Positions 1-14,860 of a stretch of 64,000 bases of DNA are shown here, piece after piece; positions within the stretch are counted from its first letter, which is position 1, and every line of letters begins with the position of its first letter. The stretch is from Diphasiastrum complanatum (lineage: Eukaryota; Streptophyta; Lycopodiopsida; Lycopodiales; Lycopodiaceae): contig CM055102.1 of NCBI GenBank assembly GCA_029204225.1, positions 62,543,168-62,607,167 of the forward strand. The letters are read 5' to 3'. Both the position numbers and the translations under genes were made by a program. The notes under the pieces are model-generated. The model had not been told where the DNA came from. It was given only the letters and a program-made list of their open reading frames with translations, and made no database searches.

Positions 1-600
1 TCATTCAAAATAAATGAATGACTTGTGAAAGTTTCAAATACTTTGAAAAACCCAAGAGTCAGATCCAATTAGTTTTAGCCACGAAACTTGTCGATGCAAA
101 GTAACTTAGTGATAAACTGCCAAATAAAAATGCATCAAGATCTTTCTTCCAATTACATAAAGGATACACATAAGATTGAAAACATGATTTTATTACATGA
201 TAAAGATTGCATCCATAATAAGAGAGCACTTCTTTTAGGGACTAAAACTCAGATATGGATATAAAAATCACAATATAGACTAGAGAGAGAAATTAGACAA
301 TGTTGACAATATGTATCCACTTCCTCCTCTTCAATTCATCAACAAATGAGAGAGATTAAAAATGAGAACAATTTTATCATATTTATAATTCTTGTAGGGT
401 GCATATGAAACCTTCTAGATTAGTTTTTCATCTGTCCACATGCTTAGCCATCTTTTAACATGAGAACAATTTTATCATATATATAATTTCCATTTGTCCA
501 CATGCTAATATTAGCCATCTATCAACATCAATGGTCTAGATTTAACTACACAACAACTAGCCCATAGAAATGCAATGTATGTTGACTAAATGAAGAGATA

Positions 601-1091
601 TTATTGAAGGGATGAACTTGACTCCTTACCAAGTTCTATGTATTCCTCGAGTTGCTCCAAATAAACTTCCTCATGCAAGGTGCCATTCATGAAAAAATAA
701 GTGACATCCATTTGAAAAATATTCCAACCACATAAAGTTACAAGACATATAAGGATCCAAAGTATTACCATATTTGTCATGGATGAAATTTTTTTCTCAT
801 AATCAATGCCAAACCTATGAGACATAGCCCCTTTTCCACTATACTTGTGTACTTTTTCACATGTGTGAGGACTCTAAAATCAATGTGGTTGATCTTCTAA
901 GGTGGGTGTGATTGCACATAGATAAAGCACCCAAGAGATAGAATCAATCTAGCTTTTGACAATTTTAAGGCAAGAGCACACAAAACCATGCATCAATCAT
1001 TTCTCTCAAGACTAACTTTCTAGAAACAACTTACTAAAAATAGATTATTCTTTGCTCAATGATTATCCTCTTCTAGTCGGCTTTGACACCA
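601..1091 (-). mobile_element. Ty1-copia remnant: RT fragment plus PBS
   Basis: The minus-strand reading from about 840 to 601 matches the start of copia reverse transcriptase: a GIDY(E/D) segment, then LICLVTLCGWNIFQMDVTY, then a GTLHEEVYLEQ segment. This is the conserved region just before the catalytic domain. An in-frame stop at 601-603 and degenerate residues show that it is dead. The complement of 1080-1091 reads TGGTGTCAAAGC, one base from the usual copia initiator-tRNA-Met PBS, and an LTR-like end (reverse complement ...TTCAACA) begins at 1092. RT lies only about 250 bp from the PBS, so gag, protease and integrase are deleted. The far LTR boundary was not found. Confidence 0.75.
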
Positions 1092-4000
1092 TGTTGAAAG
1101 TACAATACTTGTACCATAAATGGACCTACATAAGGCTCCACGAGCTATTGATTGATTGATACACCTATCTATTGCAAAACTAGTCACAAAATCTTCTATT
1201 GGGTCCCACAATCAAGAGCAATCAAAAGCATTGATCAAAAATTGAATTCCGACCCCACACGTGTGTGGTACGGCCTCCAGTATGGTCTACTATCAGAGAT
1301 TAGGTATAATCAAGTTTAGATACCAAAGCATTCACAAAAAAACTCAGGACAAATGTGTAGAAAACTCGAGATTGCCAATGTGCTCTCAAAAAACTATTTC
1401 CTCACTATGGAATGATGGATTGTATGTACAATAGGGCTCTTCTCCTCTCAAGTTAGGTGAAAATCCTGCATGTAATAAGGAGATTGATTGACCTTTATTG
1501 CCCTAATATGTCAATCTTACCTAACCCTAGAGTTTTGCCAAGTTGGTGGCTAGGTTGATCAACCACCTCCATGATTTAAGGAATTTGGTCCTATAGTTTA
1601 GGAATCATGATCCAGAAAACCTAACCAAATATATGAATGAGATCTAACCTACCTAGGATATCATTCACATGTGGAAACATGGATTCACATGTGTGCGACC
1701 CACCTATGTACACTAGCTATGTGTTTAATCAAGCTAGATTTACCAATTATGACAATTTCTCACACTCCTTATGTTGTCAATCCTATTAGTTGTTTCCCCT
1801 CAATCAAGTGATTCTTGTATTAATCTTCTTCCTCAAAGAGTTTCAAAAACTTAGGGATCGAAGTTATACTAGATCTACAAAATGTGTCTCCTATGTCTTA
1901 TAATGTAGATATATTTGACTTGTATCATCTTGTATGGGTTGTCATTACAACCTACCTCCTCACACAAGAGGTGATGACTGCATTTCTAAATCTCCAATAG
2001 TATTTCTTATATCTCCCCATCTTCATCTCCACTCATAGTCCTAAATCAACTCTTATTTTGATAATGCTAATTAGTAAATATAGAAAAATCTCAATTTATT
2101 GAGGTTCATAGCAATTTCATTCTACCTTTTATTACAAGAGTATAAGTTCATTTAGAGAAAGTTCCTAAGAAAGATTTTTTTTCTGAACTACAGTATATCA
2201 AAGTTTTCCACAAAGCAACAACTTTATTTTCTGTATCTATGTTCTTCTTCTTAATCGCTTGATTTCCAATCTCTACCAAAAAGTTGAGAAGATTGAGCAC
2301 TTATTTGTCTTCTAGATACATCTATTAATGACGTGGGAAATACAAGATAATAATCTTGAATGATTTAGTTTCCCATAATAGATTGAGGTAATAGGCTATA
2401 AAGCTTTAGTTACAAAGAATCTGATGTCTCGAGTATAATCATTGAGTAGAAATCAAAGAGTAGAACTTCATGCAAGATTGGTTTAAGTTAAATTGAAAGA
2501 CGAAGGAAGTGTGTTCCATTTGGCTTTCCACGTCGGCTTTCAACTAAAAAATTGTTAAGTTGGAGTGCTTTGCATTTAGAGCATGACAAAGAGTTTGCCA
2601 GTTCTTAGGAGGCTCTCCTTTAAGAAAAATAAGTGCTTACAATGTTGTTGTGCACAAGACACCATTTTTAGTTTGAATGCATTTGTCATTATGGGAAACT
2701 TTGAAGTCCTATTTTTGAGGAGAACCAAGGTCGATAGGAATAGTATTTTCTTGAACCCACTTGAGTATGTATGACACCAAATTTATGATGACTAAAATGT
2801 CTTTATCAAAAAGCTTCAATACTTTTTTTAAGCATGTAAAGCCTACATGCTTGTACCTAGCTTATCATCTGATGTGGGTGTCTATCTCTCTTCCTATCAT
2901 GAAGAATTAAGGCTGTCTTCACCACTTTTTATTGTGAGATAACTATACAGGCGACACGTTGGCTTTAAAATTCAAAAGTAGGCAATATGACATATCCTTG
3001 AGACAAGGGAACTATTTAGTGGTGTGGCACATAAAGCCCTCAATTGTTGACATTATCTTCATTTCGTTTATTTTTTGCGACTACTCAATTTCACTTTTGA
3101 GCAACAATATCTCTAAAGAATTTGTAATAATATAATTAGTCCTTATGTTATCCTTTTAAACATCAAGTCTTAACTGCTCTTTGACAATCCAAATTTGGGT
3201 AGATTTCTATGAAAGTTTCCAAATGATTTTTTTTACAATATCGTTTTCTAGACTAATGAGTAAAGCCCTTTAAGCTTCTCTAGGGAAATAAAAAAAATCT
3301 CAAATTATTCTTGGCGCTTTTACTTCTAAGTATTGATCACTTGCTACCCATTTTGGAACTTTGGCAAGTGCGTTGACACCTCCCTTTAACAAGTGCCAAA
3401 TGCAAGGCCTTAACTTGATTGACTAGTTTGAATCGTTGCCATACCATTGGTCCTTTTTTCTTAAGTTGCCTCAACATGCTAGGCAATGTCTCTGAGTCCA
3501 AATAATGGGCTTGAGTTGCCCCTGATTGGCAAAGATCCCATGCCACCTCAGCTGCCACATTGTGGCAACTGATCGTAGGTTTGAACCGTGGGGACATGAC
3601 CAATGGGAGAACTCCACTTTAAATATGGGAATTGCCAGACAATGTAGTCTATAACTACCGTGAGTTAAACATGTTCAATTGGCGTGACAACCAATAGAAA
3701 GATAGTTTTCTAATGGAAATGAATAAAACTATGATGGGACTATGAAAACTGATTTTCATTGTCATCATTTACAAAAGTGCAAAACGTCTAAAAAGAAAAA
3801 TGTACTTGTGGAACATTTTACAATACTCAATTGCATTGAGATTGTTTTTATCAAGATAAATGAGTTTGACTAGCTTTCCTATCTTATCGCTACCTCACCC
3901 TTCCCACATATAGCAATAATAAACAAATGGTATACTTGTTAAAATTACAAGATGACAACATGCTTGCAAATTCTCGATAGCTTTTCAAAACTTCCACGAG

Positions 4001-4445
4001 TAGAAAAGCTTTCCCAATTCAAATTCTACAAGGCAAAGAGCATGAAAGATATTTGCTTGCTCGGAGCCACATTGGTGTTGATATTTGTATGAGATAAAAA
4101 ATGGTAGAAGTCTTTTGCTCTTTTGGGAAATGAAATGAAAAACAAATTAATCTATCCGAAATTGCAAAAGTATTACAAATCACTTTAAATAGGACAGAAT
4201 CAAACAATCTTTACTGACATGCAAGTACCTAAGGTGACACATTTTTGGGAAGGTAGATGTTTAAATGATGCAAAGGGAAACATAGCAAATTAAAAATGTT
4301 CAAAGACCCGAATCCTCAAGATAGACATGCTTGCTTTTAACTTTTGAATTCTTACAAAGACAATTCAGATTATTGTTATCCTCACTAAATGTCTTGGATT
4401 ATCTAGTTGACCTTCATGCTTGAGGTTTTGTGGTGGTATTGGCTA
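1092..4445. other. Intergenic, AT-rich; no gene seen
   Basis: The first part is probably the LTR of the copia remnant at 601-1091, because it starts directly after the PBS with a TG...CA-type end. The other end could not be placed. The remainder has only short unsupported ORFs, including an 88-codon minus ORF at 3337-3603 that resembles no family I recognise. Confidence 0.5.
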
Positions 4446-5490
4446 TGGAGTTTGAGAATATTTTCCAGTGGACTTCTGAAGAATATGCAACTTTGGCATT
4501 GGCAAGTGAAAACTTCAATGCAAAAGATGTCTCAACTAGAACCTTGATACGCAATATTATGATTCCAAATCAAGATGTAAAAATGAAATGAGTATACAAG
4601 TAGTAAGTTCTGACTTTTGTGACCATTTGCAACAATTCGAGGCAAAATGTACATGTAAATTATATTCAATTTTTTGCTCAAATTCTGCAAGATTTTGTAG
4701 ATTTTGATTATTCAGGTCAATACATGTAATTGATTAAAGTCTTCCTAACAACACATTTTAATTATGTAAGAATGTGTTAAGGTTTTCAGATACAATTCGA
4801 GAAATCTTTCAAAAGATGGAATAATTTTTCTTGTTCAATCAAACTGAAAACTGGGTTGGTAAAGTTTGAGTGTCACATATTGAAGCTTTCTGCAAATAGT
4901 GTATGATTTGAATCTCAGGAAAATGCAACCATTGATGAACCAGATTAAAATATACAGTCCAATTCTTGGATCTTCAAACTGATAAAAAAACATGTCAAAG
5001 TCTAATTTTGAAATAGTTAGAATAAAACAATCCACTAGGCTTCTTTACAAAAGACGTGCAAACTCATATTATAATATACCATGTTTAAATTCTCATCAAA
5101 TGGCAACTCCAAAATTGAGTATGTTAGTGGTTTTCCATAAGAATTTAAAGATATATTCGAAGATGCTTAAGTCATCAATTTTTTTTTAATGCTTTGGCAT
5201 TTGCATCATTTTATGCACAATGCGTGAGTGAGTTGGTGTATCATGCTTGAGTTGGCTTGGACACCCAAGTTCAATTCGTGTGCAGGAAGGCAAAGTTTGA
5301 AGGACAAGGATCTGAGATATTCTTATTCCATGGCAGCGGGGTTCCAGCTTGCTTGAAGAAGGATGCAGTAGCAACTCGGCTATTGCAGGGAGATATTCTC
5401 AAAAAATTTGAAAGTTCTAAAGATATTGTTATGACCAAATATGGTGTAAAGAATCTTTTGACTTTATCAGATGTGTTAGCTAAATATTAA
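4446..5490 (+). pseudogene. Exon-like ORF fragments of an unrecognised gene
   Basis: Two stretches look protein-coding but are not recognised. At 4446-4592 a 48-codon ORF opens MEFENIFQWTSEEYATLAL and ends VKMK before a stop. At about 5287-5490 an acceptor-like GTGCAG is followed by 67 codons beginning KAKFEGQGSEIFLFHGSG, containing GVPACLKKDAVATRLLQGD and ending SDVLAKY before a stop. Amino-acid use looks natural in both. They lie on the same strand about 0.7 kb apart and could be two exons of one captured or decayed gene, but I found no donor/acceptor pair that joins them in frame. No function can be given. Confidence 0.3.
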
Positions 5491-5979
5491 AAAAATTGAA
5501 GAAAAATATTGCAGATAAGATTGGCTACAGATCTAATAAAAAAAATTCTGTACAGAATCTACCATTGATTAAAAAGACAAGGAGGACCATGGAGAGCTTT
5601 GCTTCCTCAAATTGAAGAATCATCAAACAAAATCTCCTTGCCATCAATCAAGTGTTGCCAAAACTGATGGCGAGGATTATACATTACCTAATCCTCAGGC
5701 TGTTAGCGTTGTTAAATACCCTATGTGAGCGTAAGCTGGTCTGCAAAGTGGTAGACATTCAGGTGTAAGACATTTCGGTGCTAACAGACCACTATGCAAC
5801 TGACAGTCTTAAGATCATGATTTGCTGGCCAGTACAGTTAGCTCCAAGCATTTGAGGATGCGCAAGGATGGAAAATCGCCTCAATCAGTGATACTGTAAA
5901 AAGCCGCAGACCATGACACCGCTTCCAGCTCCTAAAAATTGATTCAGTGTTCTATTGAATCTACTTAGGCAAGATGTTT
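5491..5979. other. LBD gene 3' flank
   Basis: This stretch probably holds the 3' UTR and downstream region of the minus-strand LBD gene that ends at 5980. I saw no other gene or repeat in it. Confidence 0.4.
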
Positions 5980-7123
5980 CTATAGAGTGAGGTGCCGCTG
6001 CACCAATGCAACCTGAGAAACAGACAAGCCTGCGGTATCTAAGCTTGTCACAGAACCCTCTGAGCTCACTGAGTGATCCTCGGGACTTGTGTTCCTCGTA
6101 GCAGCAAGTTTTTGTATTTGCCAAGGAGGAGCAGTAGCAGGATGTGAGCTCAACGTCAAATCTAACACAATATCAGATTCAGGGGGTGCTTCCAATGGCC
6201 GATCCGTTCTCTGAATAGCTTCAAGTAGCGTTTCAATTCCAGTTGATGCTCTCTGAACAGCTGAGCCCACGGGCTGTTGTGAATTAGCCTCTTCATGCTT
6301 CCTTTTCAAAGCCTTCTTGCGAGGATGCAGCTCTCCATTCCTCTCTGATTGCATGGTCTTCAGAAGGTTGCAGATATCATCCCCTAATGGATTTGTCTTC
6401 ACTGTTCTAAACCCGATTTCAAGGAGCTCTTTTCCACATTCTGAGCTGCTCAACTGCAAAGAAGGCCTGAAGCTATCCTGCTCAACGTTCACTTTGTGCG
6501 CTCGATCCATTACTGTGCCTGTGGATGCATGCTGCCAAACTGGCAGAGCAGAAAACCCACCCTCTGGCTGTCTGCCCAGCTCTGTGAGGGGAAAATGAGT
6601 AAATGACGAATCATGAGGCCCAGCAGGGAGTGAAGCTGTGACAGGCTGCAATATTTCCCCCTTAAGAACTGCCTCAACAGCAGCTTGACATGCTGGCCAA
6701 TTGCCCGACCACAGCAGACCCACAGCTCCATGAACTGGGTTCACTGTCCTTCCACAGGCCTCATAGAGCAACGATCGGAAAAGAGCTGTGATCAACCATT
6801 TGACATATGAAGTCTCAGAGGACATATGAGGCAGCCTAATAAAAGCGACATCACACAAATGCTAAACCACAGAAATAGCATAAAGACATCCCAGTAAAGA
6901 AAAATCATCCATGTAACTCAAAGCACGATGAAGGCTTACCAGCTCGTTGGCTTTCTGGCACAGCAGCTATAAAATTAGTGAGGCCTGCTCGCCCGAAGAA
7001 TTTCGCAACAAAGGCTGTGGCATGGCCTTGAGCCTCAGCTCCCCGTATCCACTGCAAGCATGAACGCAGTGTGCAATTATCACTGCATCGCTTCCGCAGC
7101 ACGCGACAGCCACTACAACTCAT
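5980..7123 (-). CDS. Class II LOB-domain (LBD) transcription factor, two exons
   Basis: Plant-specific DNA-binding regulator acting in the nucleus. Exon 1 is 7123-6940 and exon 2 is 6785-5980. The 154-bp intron has GTAAG and CACAG borders and splits codon 62; the join gives 329 residues. The zinc-finger-like CX2CX6CX3C motif is C3, C6, C13 and C17 ([16 protein letters not shown]). The GAS block follows at about 38-52 ([15 protein letters not shown]), then [16 protein letters not shown] at 64-79 and a WSGNW...[10 protein letters not shown] end near 104. This spacing, the MSC start and [11 protein letters not shown] mark class II (Arabidopsis LBD37-42 type), whose members act in nitrogen/anthocyanin or hypoxia responses; which role applies here is unknown. 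A basic RKKALKRKH (217-225) may be the nuclear signal, and LDLTL (269-273) is an EAR-type repression motif. An in-frame ATG 26 codons upstream exists, but the family starts at MSC. No lesion was seen. Confidence 0.92.
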
Positions 7124-7706
7124 TCTTATCACCTTCTCAACTCTCTGATAAGTTAAGTCTGAAATTCCTAATCTACGATATATATCCTCACTGCTAATCA
7201 CAATTTATCACAGCATATGACAAAATAAGATCAAACACATGTAATGAAGGATATAGTCAGATCAAAGAGCTTCGAATGAAATAAGATCAAGTAGATCAAT
7301 GAAATACGTTATCTGTAAGCCAATCCGGTGGGTGAGGATGGTGATCACTGATCCGGCCAGTATTGTGATATGACGAAAGTAGATTGCATTATATGAGGAA
7401 GGAAGGAATTCCTAAAGAAGAGTAGGAAGCGGTCTCGGTGGGGGAATTTGAGCAGGTGACATCAGAGGTGAGTAAGAAAAAGTACAGGCAGGAACGTGCA
7501 ATGCATCAGCTGGGTTGCAAGCGGTGGTAAACCAAGGTGCGAGAGGTTTACGAGGAGAAATGGGTAAGAGGAGGGAGATGAATAAGCTGTTGTTTCCTGT
7601 GGGAATGGCAGTCAACATAGTGCGTGGGCGACCAGTAAATAACTAGGAAGAAGCCATCGCGATCGCCATCGCCAGAAAGCGAGAGGAAGACTCGCAGAGC
7701 AGAAGC

Positions 7707-7749
<43 letters not shown>

Positions 7750-7810
7750 GGGGGGGGGGGGGGGAGACGGGGAAGGGAAGGGTGAGGGGTGAGGGTGGGC
7801 CACGTAGAGT
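7124..7810 (-). promoter_or_regulatory. LBD upstream region with C-tract and (CT)n
   Basis: This is the region upstream of the LBD start. Read on the gene's strand it contains a C-run (7764-7749) followed by (CT)n (7745-7709), a common arrangement in plant 5' UTRs and core promoters. No clear TATA box was found, so the transcription start is not placed. The tract probably lies in or near the 5' leader, and its length may vary between individuals. Confidence 0.4.
7709..7764. repeat. (GA)n microsatellite followed by G-run
   Basis: About 18 GA units at 7709-7746 are followed by a 16-base G run at 7749-7764. Seen directly. Confidence 0.95.
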
Positions 7811-8930
7811 GTTACGGCCAGGGCTTTTTTAATGGAAAAAAAAAACGTTTAAAATAAAAAGGCCAGGCCCTGGTGGCTTCAGCTGTTTTTTCAACCTCAA
7901 GTAAATACCAAAATTTAAGGAACCTATGACATGGCTGGCTGCCCCCAAAAAATACGCCTATTATAGTTGATTGAATATCCTGAAAATTAGGGGGTTTGAG
8001 AATGAATCATGGCTGGGGCATTGATGCATTGGGAAGGGGAAACCAGCCATTCAAGAAAAAGAAGAATGTTGGATGTGATGTTGAGATCAAAAGGTGGGAG
8101 ACCCAAAAATCCTAAAGACTTAAAGTTGAGTTGGTGGCAACACAAAGTGTGGTTGAGATGGTTGTATTGTTGAGATAGGGCACATTCGTTGAGTTGGGTA
8201 CGTCACCTAAGATATGGCACGTGGGCTAAAACATTTGACGCATAAACAAATCTGAAAGGACATCATAGTCTTTCTTAAGGTGCGTGTATAACATGTCTTT
8301 AAATGAAGGAAACTTATAAGAGAACTTGGAAATGATGAAGGGGTTAAAGTCAAATAATGAATAAGAAAGTGAACCAAAACCTTAGAATTGGGAGCAAAAG
8401 TAGCAATATAGATAGAATGTACCTTGCAATGGAGAAAAGCTTATTCTTCCTAAGGGGTGCCATGTGGCTCATTAAGATTATTTCAAAAACCCTAATGTGC
8501 CATGAACAAATGCCAAGAAACCCTAAAATTTAAATTCATATTTTAAAAACAAAAAATAAAATGGTTTTCCCATTAATTTTACTTTTTTTTTTTTAATGAA
8601 ATCTAAAGATGCAAGGCCCCCACCCCCACTTCATAAAGCCAAGTTTTCATTTTCAACTTCAAAAGCATAATCATCTTGTGACAAAAATGCTCACATCCTT
8701 GTTATCGTCACTGCTAACTTTCCTGTGATCTGACAATCTCGTCTATGATGTCTATGATCTAACACAGACACTCATGCCTTGTCGTCTCTATACAAACACA
8801 CAAAGAAGTATTGGGTATCACAGAAGCACTCGCCCCTCATATTTCATGGTTTATCAGAGCCTTACTAAGAGTTTTACATTGAGCAGCTGCGATTCAAGGG
8901 AAAGCTTTAACTTAGGACTGAAATTTTTTT

Positions 8931-9160
8931 CACGAAAGTGCTTCTTGGTTTCCATGGGAAGGCTCAAACTTGGGACCAAAGGAACTTTCGATGCCAAGGT
9001 AACCAACTTAGCCAAGCTCGTTCGGTGTGAATATTAAAAATTCTTCATGAAAGTGCTTCTTGGTTTTCCAGGGGAGGCTCAAACTTGAGACTAGAGAAAT
9101 GTTGGATGGCAAGCTAATCAACTCGCCAACCTCTTCGAGTATTCTTCACCAAAGTGAAAG
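8931..9160. repeat. Diverged tandem duplication, period about 115 bp
   Basis: The phrase CA(C/T)GAAAGTGCTTCTTGG starts at 8931 and again at 9046. Both are followed by GG(A)AGGCTCAAACTTG(G/A)GAC and, further on, by GCCAA-rich text. The copies are clearly related but diverged. A third, weaker trace precedes 8931. Confidence 0.75.
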
Positions 9161-9633
9161 AATGTTTTAGCAAGTCCTTTTAAGGGCATGGGAGGAGTCG
9201 GTACTTTATTGGGCCACTACTGGACCCGTTAAGAAAAAATTCCAAATGTACCCACGTGGCCATTTGCAGGTGTGCCACGTGTACTCAACCAAGGATAGCA
9301 AAATTGGTTTGAAAAATAAAATCTAATTAGTACCCTATGCGAAATAAGCTGCGAAAATCAAGCAAATTAACCAAACAAAATAGCTGCTCGCCAAATAGGG
9401 CTTTCATCCACTGGAAAACCTAGAAATTAGGGTGTCACAGGTTCTGGAATTGAACCGAGACAGAGCGAAGTTAAAGCTGGGGGCCCGGGGGGACCGACAC
9501 GTGGCCGTGGATGCAAAGGCAAAGAAAGGGTCAAGACCAAAAAAGCCTTGTAAGTTCCTTCTTCTTCTTTGTCGAAGGTGATGATTGCGACTGGTATGGG
9601 CGGTGAAAACAAAAAGTGAGGCTTCAAAAAAGC

Positions 9634-9653
9634 GGGGGGGGGGGGGGGGGGGG
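9634..9653. repeat. Poly-G run
   Basis: A 20-base G homopolymer, possibly miscounted in sequencing. Confidence 0.9.
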
Positions 9654-10137
9654 TGGTGAGGGGGGGGTTGGGGTTTGCGTGGCCCATCATCTCTCCGCCG
9701 CCGCGTGGGATCTGGAACTCCCTCTAAGTGGCGTGCCGCAACCGCCAGGAAGCTTTCTGGGAAGCTGCATTCGGCGATGAGGTCAATTTCAATTTTCAAA
9801 ACTTTGAATACAAAATCTGCACCAAGCTAAAACAAAAGAAACAAAATCTGAGTAGAATGCCATATTTATTATGTCTTTATTTCTTTTCTTTTTTTTTATT
9901 TTTTTTCCTTTTTTCTTTGGTGGATGGGTTCATTCCTTGATCAGTCTGGCCAACCACATATTGTTTGTTTTCACACCACATTTTTTTTTTTCATATTCCA
10001 AGCGAGCATAGCAAATTCAACTACCTTTCTTATGAGCAATACATATAGTTTATATATTTCATTAAAAGCCTTACGTATTATGCAAGGGGCCGGGCCGGGC
10101 CGAGGCCGTTTTGCCCAGTTCGAATTTCCAAAATATT

Positions 10138-10214
10138 TTAGGCTCGGTGGGCCACGCAGAGGCCATTTGTTCGGTTCCAATTTCCATAGCTTTTTAGGTA
10201 CCCACCGAGCCTAA
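10138..10214. repeat. Inverted repeat, 14-bp perfect arms
   Basis: TTAGGCTCGGTGGG at 10138-10151 is exactly complementary to CCCACCGAGCCTAA at 10201-10214, with 49 bp between. It follows a GGGCCGGGCCGGGCCG stretch (about 10087-10102). A small transposon end or MITE remnant is possible, but no target duplication was identified. Confidence 0.7.
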
Positions 10215-10746
10215 TTTTTTTTTGAGAATTCGAACCCGAGCAGAATGGCCTTTGCCCAGTGCCTTCCATTGCGTAATGGGTACCCGGGGCTTTATTTCAC
10301 ATGACCTTTATGAAATGTAATCAGCACTTGGATTTATCTTATCCAATCTTAAAAAGTCACGTGACATTCCGCAACCCATGGTAGGTCAAACGTATCGAAC
10401 TTGACAAAATGGGCAGGGTGGTTGGCTCAATGGAAGCGTGGAGCAGGCAACGACAGATCATGCTTTTTCAGATGTTTAGAAATGGCCAGAATAAGTCTAC
10501 GGGTATCCATTACGGAGTTTGAAGGGGCACATAAGCACAAGGATTCAACCATCACAATTGAGCTTCAAGCATGCTAGAGATACAACTCTTATCCAACTCA
10601 AATTCTTGTGTAGTACATAGCTAATCTTTTTATAATGTGGTGTCTAAGGTGTCAATGAGCTATCTTTTGCTCTAGAAAAGTCTACATCATTGTTAAAGAA
10701 AATCTCATAGTCAATAGAAAATGAAATTATTAGGAAAGTAAAATAT

Positions 10747-12832
<2,086 letters not shown>

Positions 12833-12903
<71 letters not shown>

Positions 12904-13031
12904 CGGCCACCCGTCAACAACCATCAGCAACCATCGGCCACCCATCAACGACCATCGGCCACGTCAATGACCATCGGCCGTCCATTGCCCGTCAACGATG
13001 GGCACTCTTTACTAGTATAGATATGTGTAAA

Positions 13032-13086
<55 letters not shown>
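12833..13086. repeat. (CA)n and (TG)n flanking a degenerate CATCGGCCA repeat
   Basis: About 35 CA units at 12833-12902 and about 26 TG units at 13035-13086 lie on the same strand about 130 bp apart, so they are self-complementary. Between them, 12902-12998 carries four imperfect copies of a unit near ACCATCGGCCACCCGTCAAC (about 20 bp). Confidence 0.93.
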
Positions 13087-13088
<2 letters not shown>

Positions 13089-14860
13089 ATGCAGGTTGAG
13101 GCGAGGTTGCCGCTCCCAGCGACGATCCTCCTATTACAAATGACACAACAGTGGTGCCATTGCCGTGGAGCGCCACACTCTTGTCTTGTCACATGTCATT
13201 TCTCTTTTTATTTCTCTCTCTGTCTTCTTCTCTCTCATCTTGTCATTTCATAAAAAATCAGATTTTGTGGCTCATTAATGCTAGTTGGGGGTAGATGTTT
13301 TGCATTTTTTTTTGGGGGATTTTTGCTTGTACAAACTATGGAGAGAGATTGAGAGGTGAGAGGTTTTAGATCCAAGCACCCAAAATTCATATAAATCATA
13401 GAATTAGAAAATGCCTCTATTTCTTGCAAAATGTGCAAAAAATGACCAAGAAACATCTATCAGGCTTAATAAACTTCTGATCCTTTTAAACTAACTCTTG
13501 CTGACCTAGAAGTACCTTCTACCACATCAGCAGAACATGCTTTAGAAAGGTTAGTTCCCAGTTATTTTGCAAAAATAGCCAAGAATTCAAAAAACTCTTA
13601 AAAAATTAAATCTCTTTTCTATATTGCTATGTAACCTTCTCCACTCATGTTGAAGCTAGATCTCACTGAGACAAGCTTACAGATGAGTCTGCGAGAGTTC
13701 CTTAGCAGTAGAGAAGTGCCATTTTTGAAAGTTTTTGTTGCAATTAACCTTGCCACTCCTACTGATTCAGAAGCTTCCTCACATTGAGTGTAGCTTACAG
13801 ACACGTCTGGGAGAGTTCTTAATGCATCAGTAAGCTGTGCGAGAATTCCCAAGCTTTTTGAGTAGATTTTACAAAGGAAACTAGAAGTTTTCCCTCGCAA
13901 AACTAACCTTTGCAACCTACTCCATTGTGCTCATAATGACATTTTTAATCTAGGACCAAGTCAAAGAGAGTTTATATAAAGTTTTGATGAAGTTGTAAGG
14001 AAAGAATGAGTTTTTTTTTATTTATTAAAAACCCTTGCAACCATCAATAACTTTCGCATCTATGAGAATTAACCTTCACTAGTCTGATCCAAGCTAGAAC
14101 CAATTTTGATCCAACTACAACTAAGAGAACGAGAGTTGATTCCTTGTAGATTATAAGAAGTCTAGTTTTTTTTATTGTCAACCAACACAAAGAACCTTCG
14201 CAAGACCAACCTTTGCTAGAGTAACTTTCACAATAGCCATCAATGGATAGATCTGAATCAGATCCATCTACAATGAAAGTTTCAAGTGAATATGAACAAA
14301 GATCACAGAGATATATGAAAAAGTCAAAGAAATTAGGCTAAAATCACACTATTAGCCAACTAAAACTGATCAAATCCTACCAAATCTAGGTTGCAGTCAC
14401 AACATCCATCAAGATCCATCATCCCGAGACTAAACTAAGTGAACGAATCTCAGATCAGGATGATCAATACCAAAAAAAATATCTAAAATTTTTCAAAAGA
14501 ATTGTTGCATTGGCTAGTGACTTGACACACCAATCACCCGCTCGATCACACACAAGTTATATCGTTCGGTGCTGGGGGCCAACGTAGTCCCCTAGACCAT
14601 GCTGAGGCCCCAGACTCCACCCGCTCGTGGCACCATCATTATCATTTTTGCCGCCACAATATTTATTTATACTATCTCTAGTCCATGTTTTATCCCTTTT
14701 TGACATTGATTTTATCCGTATTAGTATAACCTTCATTCTGTTCATTTGTTACCTTTGTTTGTTACTCCACTTCTTATTTTTTGTTTGTAGTTATTCTCAT
14801 CCACATTGATCAATTTTTTATTTATTCTTTCTTTAATAAAAAATACAAATAAAATTTAAA
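13087..14860. other. Intergenic; nothing recognised
   Basis: No coding region with family resemblance was found. The 98-codon minus ORF at 13619-13915 has no motif I recognise. Confidence 0.5.

Larger units (their letters stand above)
7811..10746. other. Intergenic; no gene seen
   Basis: It holds a diverged tandem duplication (8931-9160), a G-run (9634-9653) and an inverted repeat (10138-10214), each listed separately. Proline-rich minus ORFs around 9404-9799 come from the G-run and its GC-rich flank and are not supported as genes. Confidence 0.5.

Noticed and set aside
3337-3603. 88-codon minus ORF as a gene
   Set aside because: Reasonable composition, but no family, splice or neighbour support.
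6317-6598. 93-codon plus ORF
   Set aside because: Antisense shadow of LBD exon 2.
9404-9799. Proline-rich 131- and 87-codon minus ORFs
   Set aside because: Driven by a 20-base G-run and GC-rich flank; no domain or splice context.
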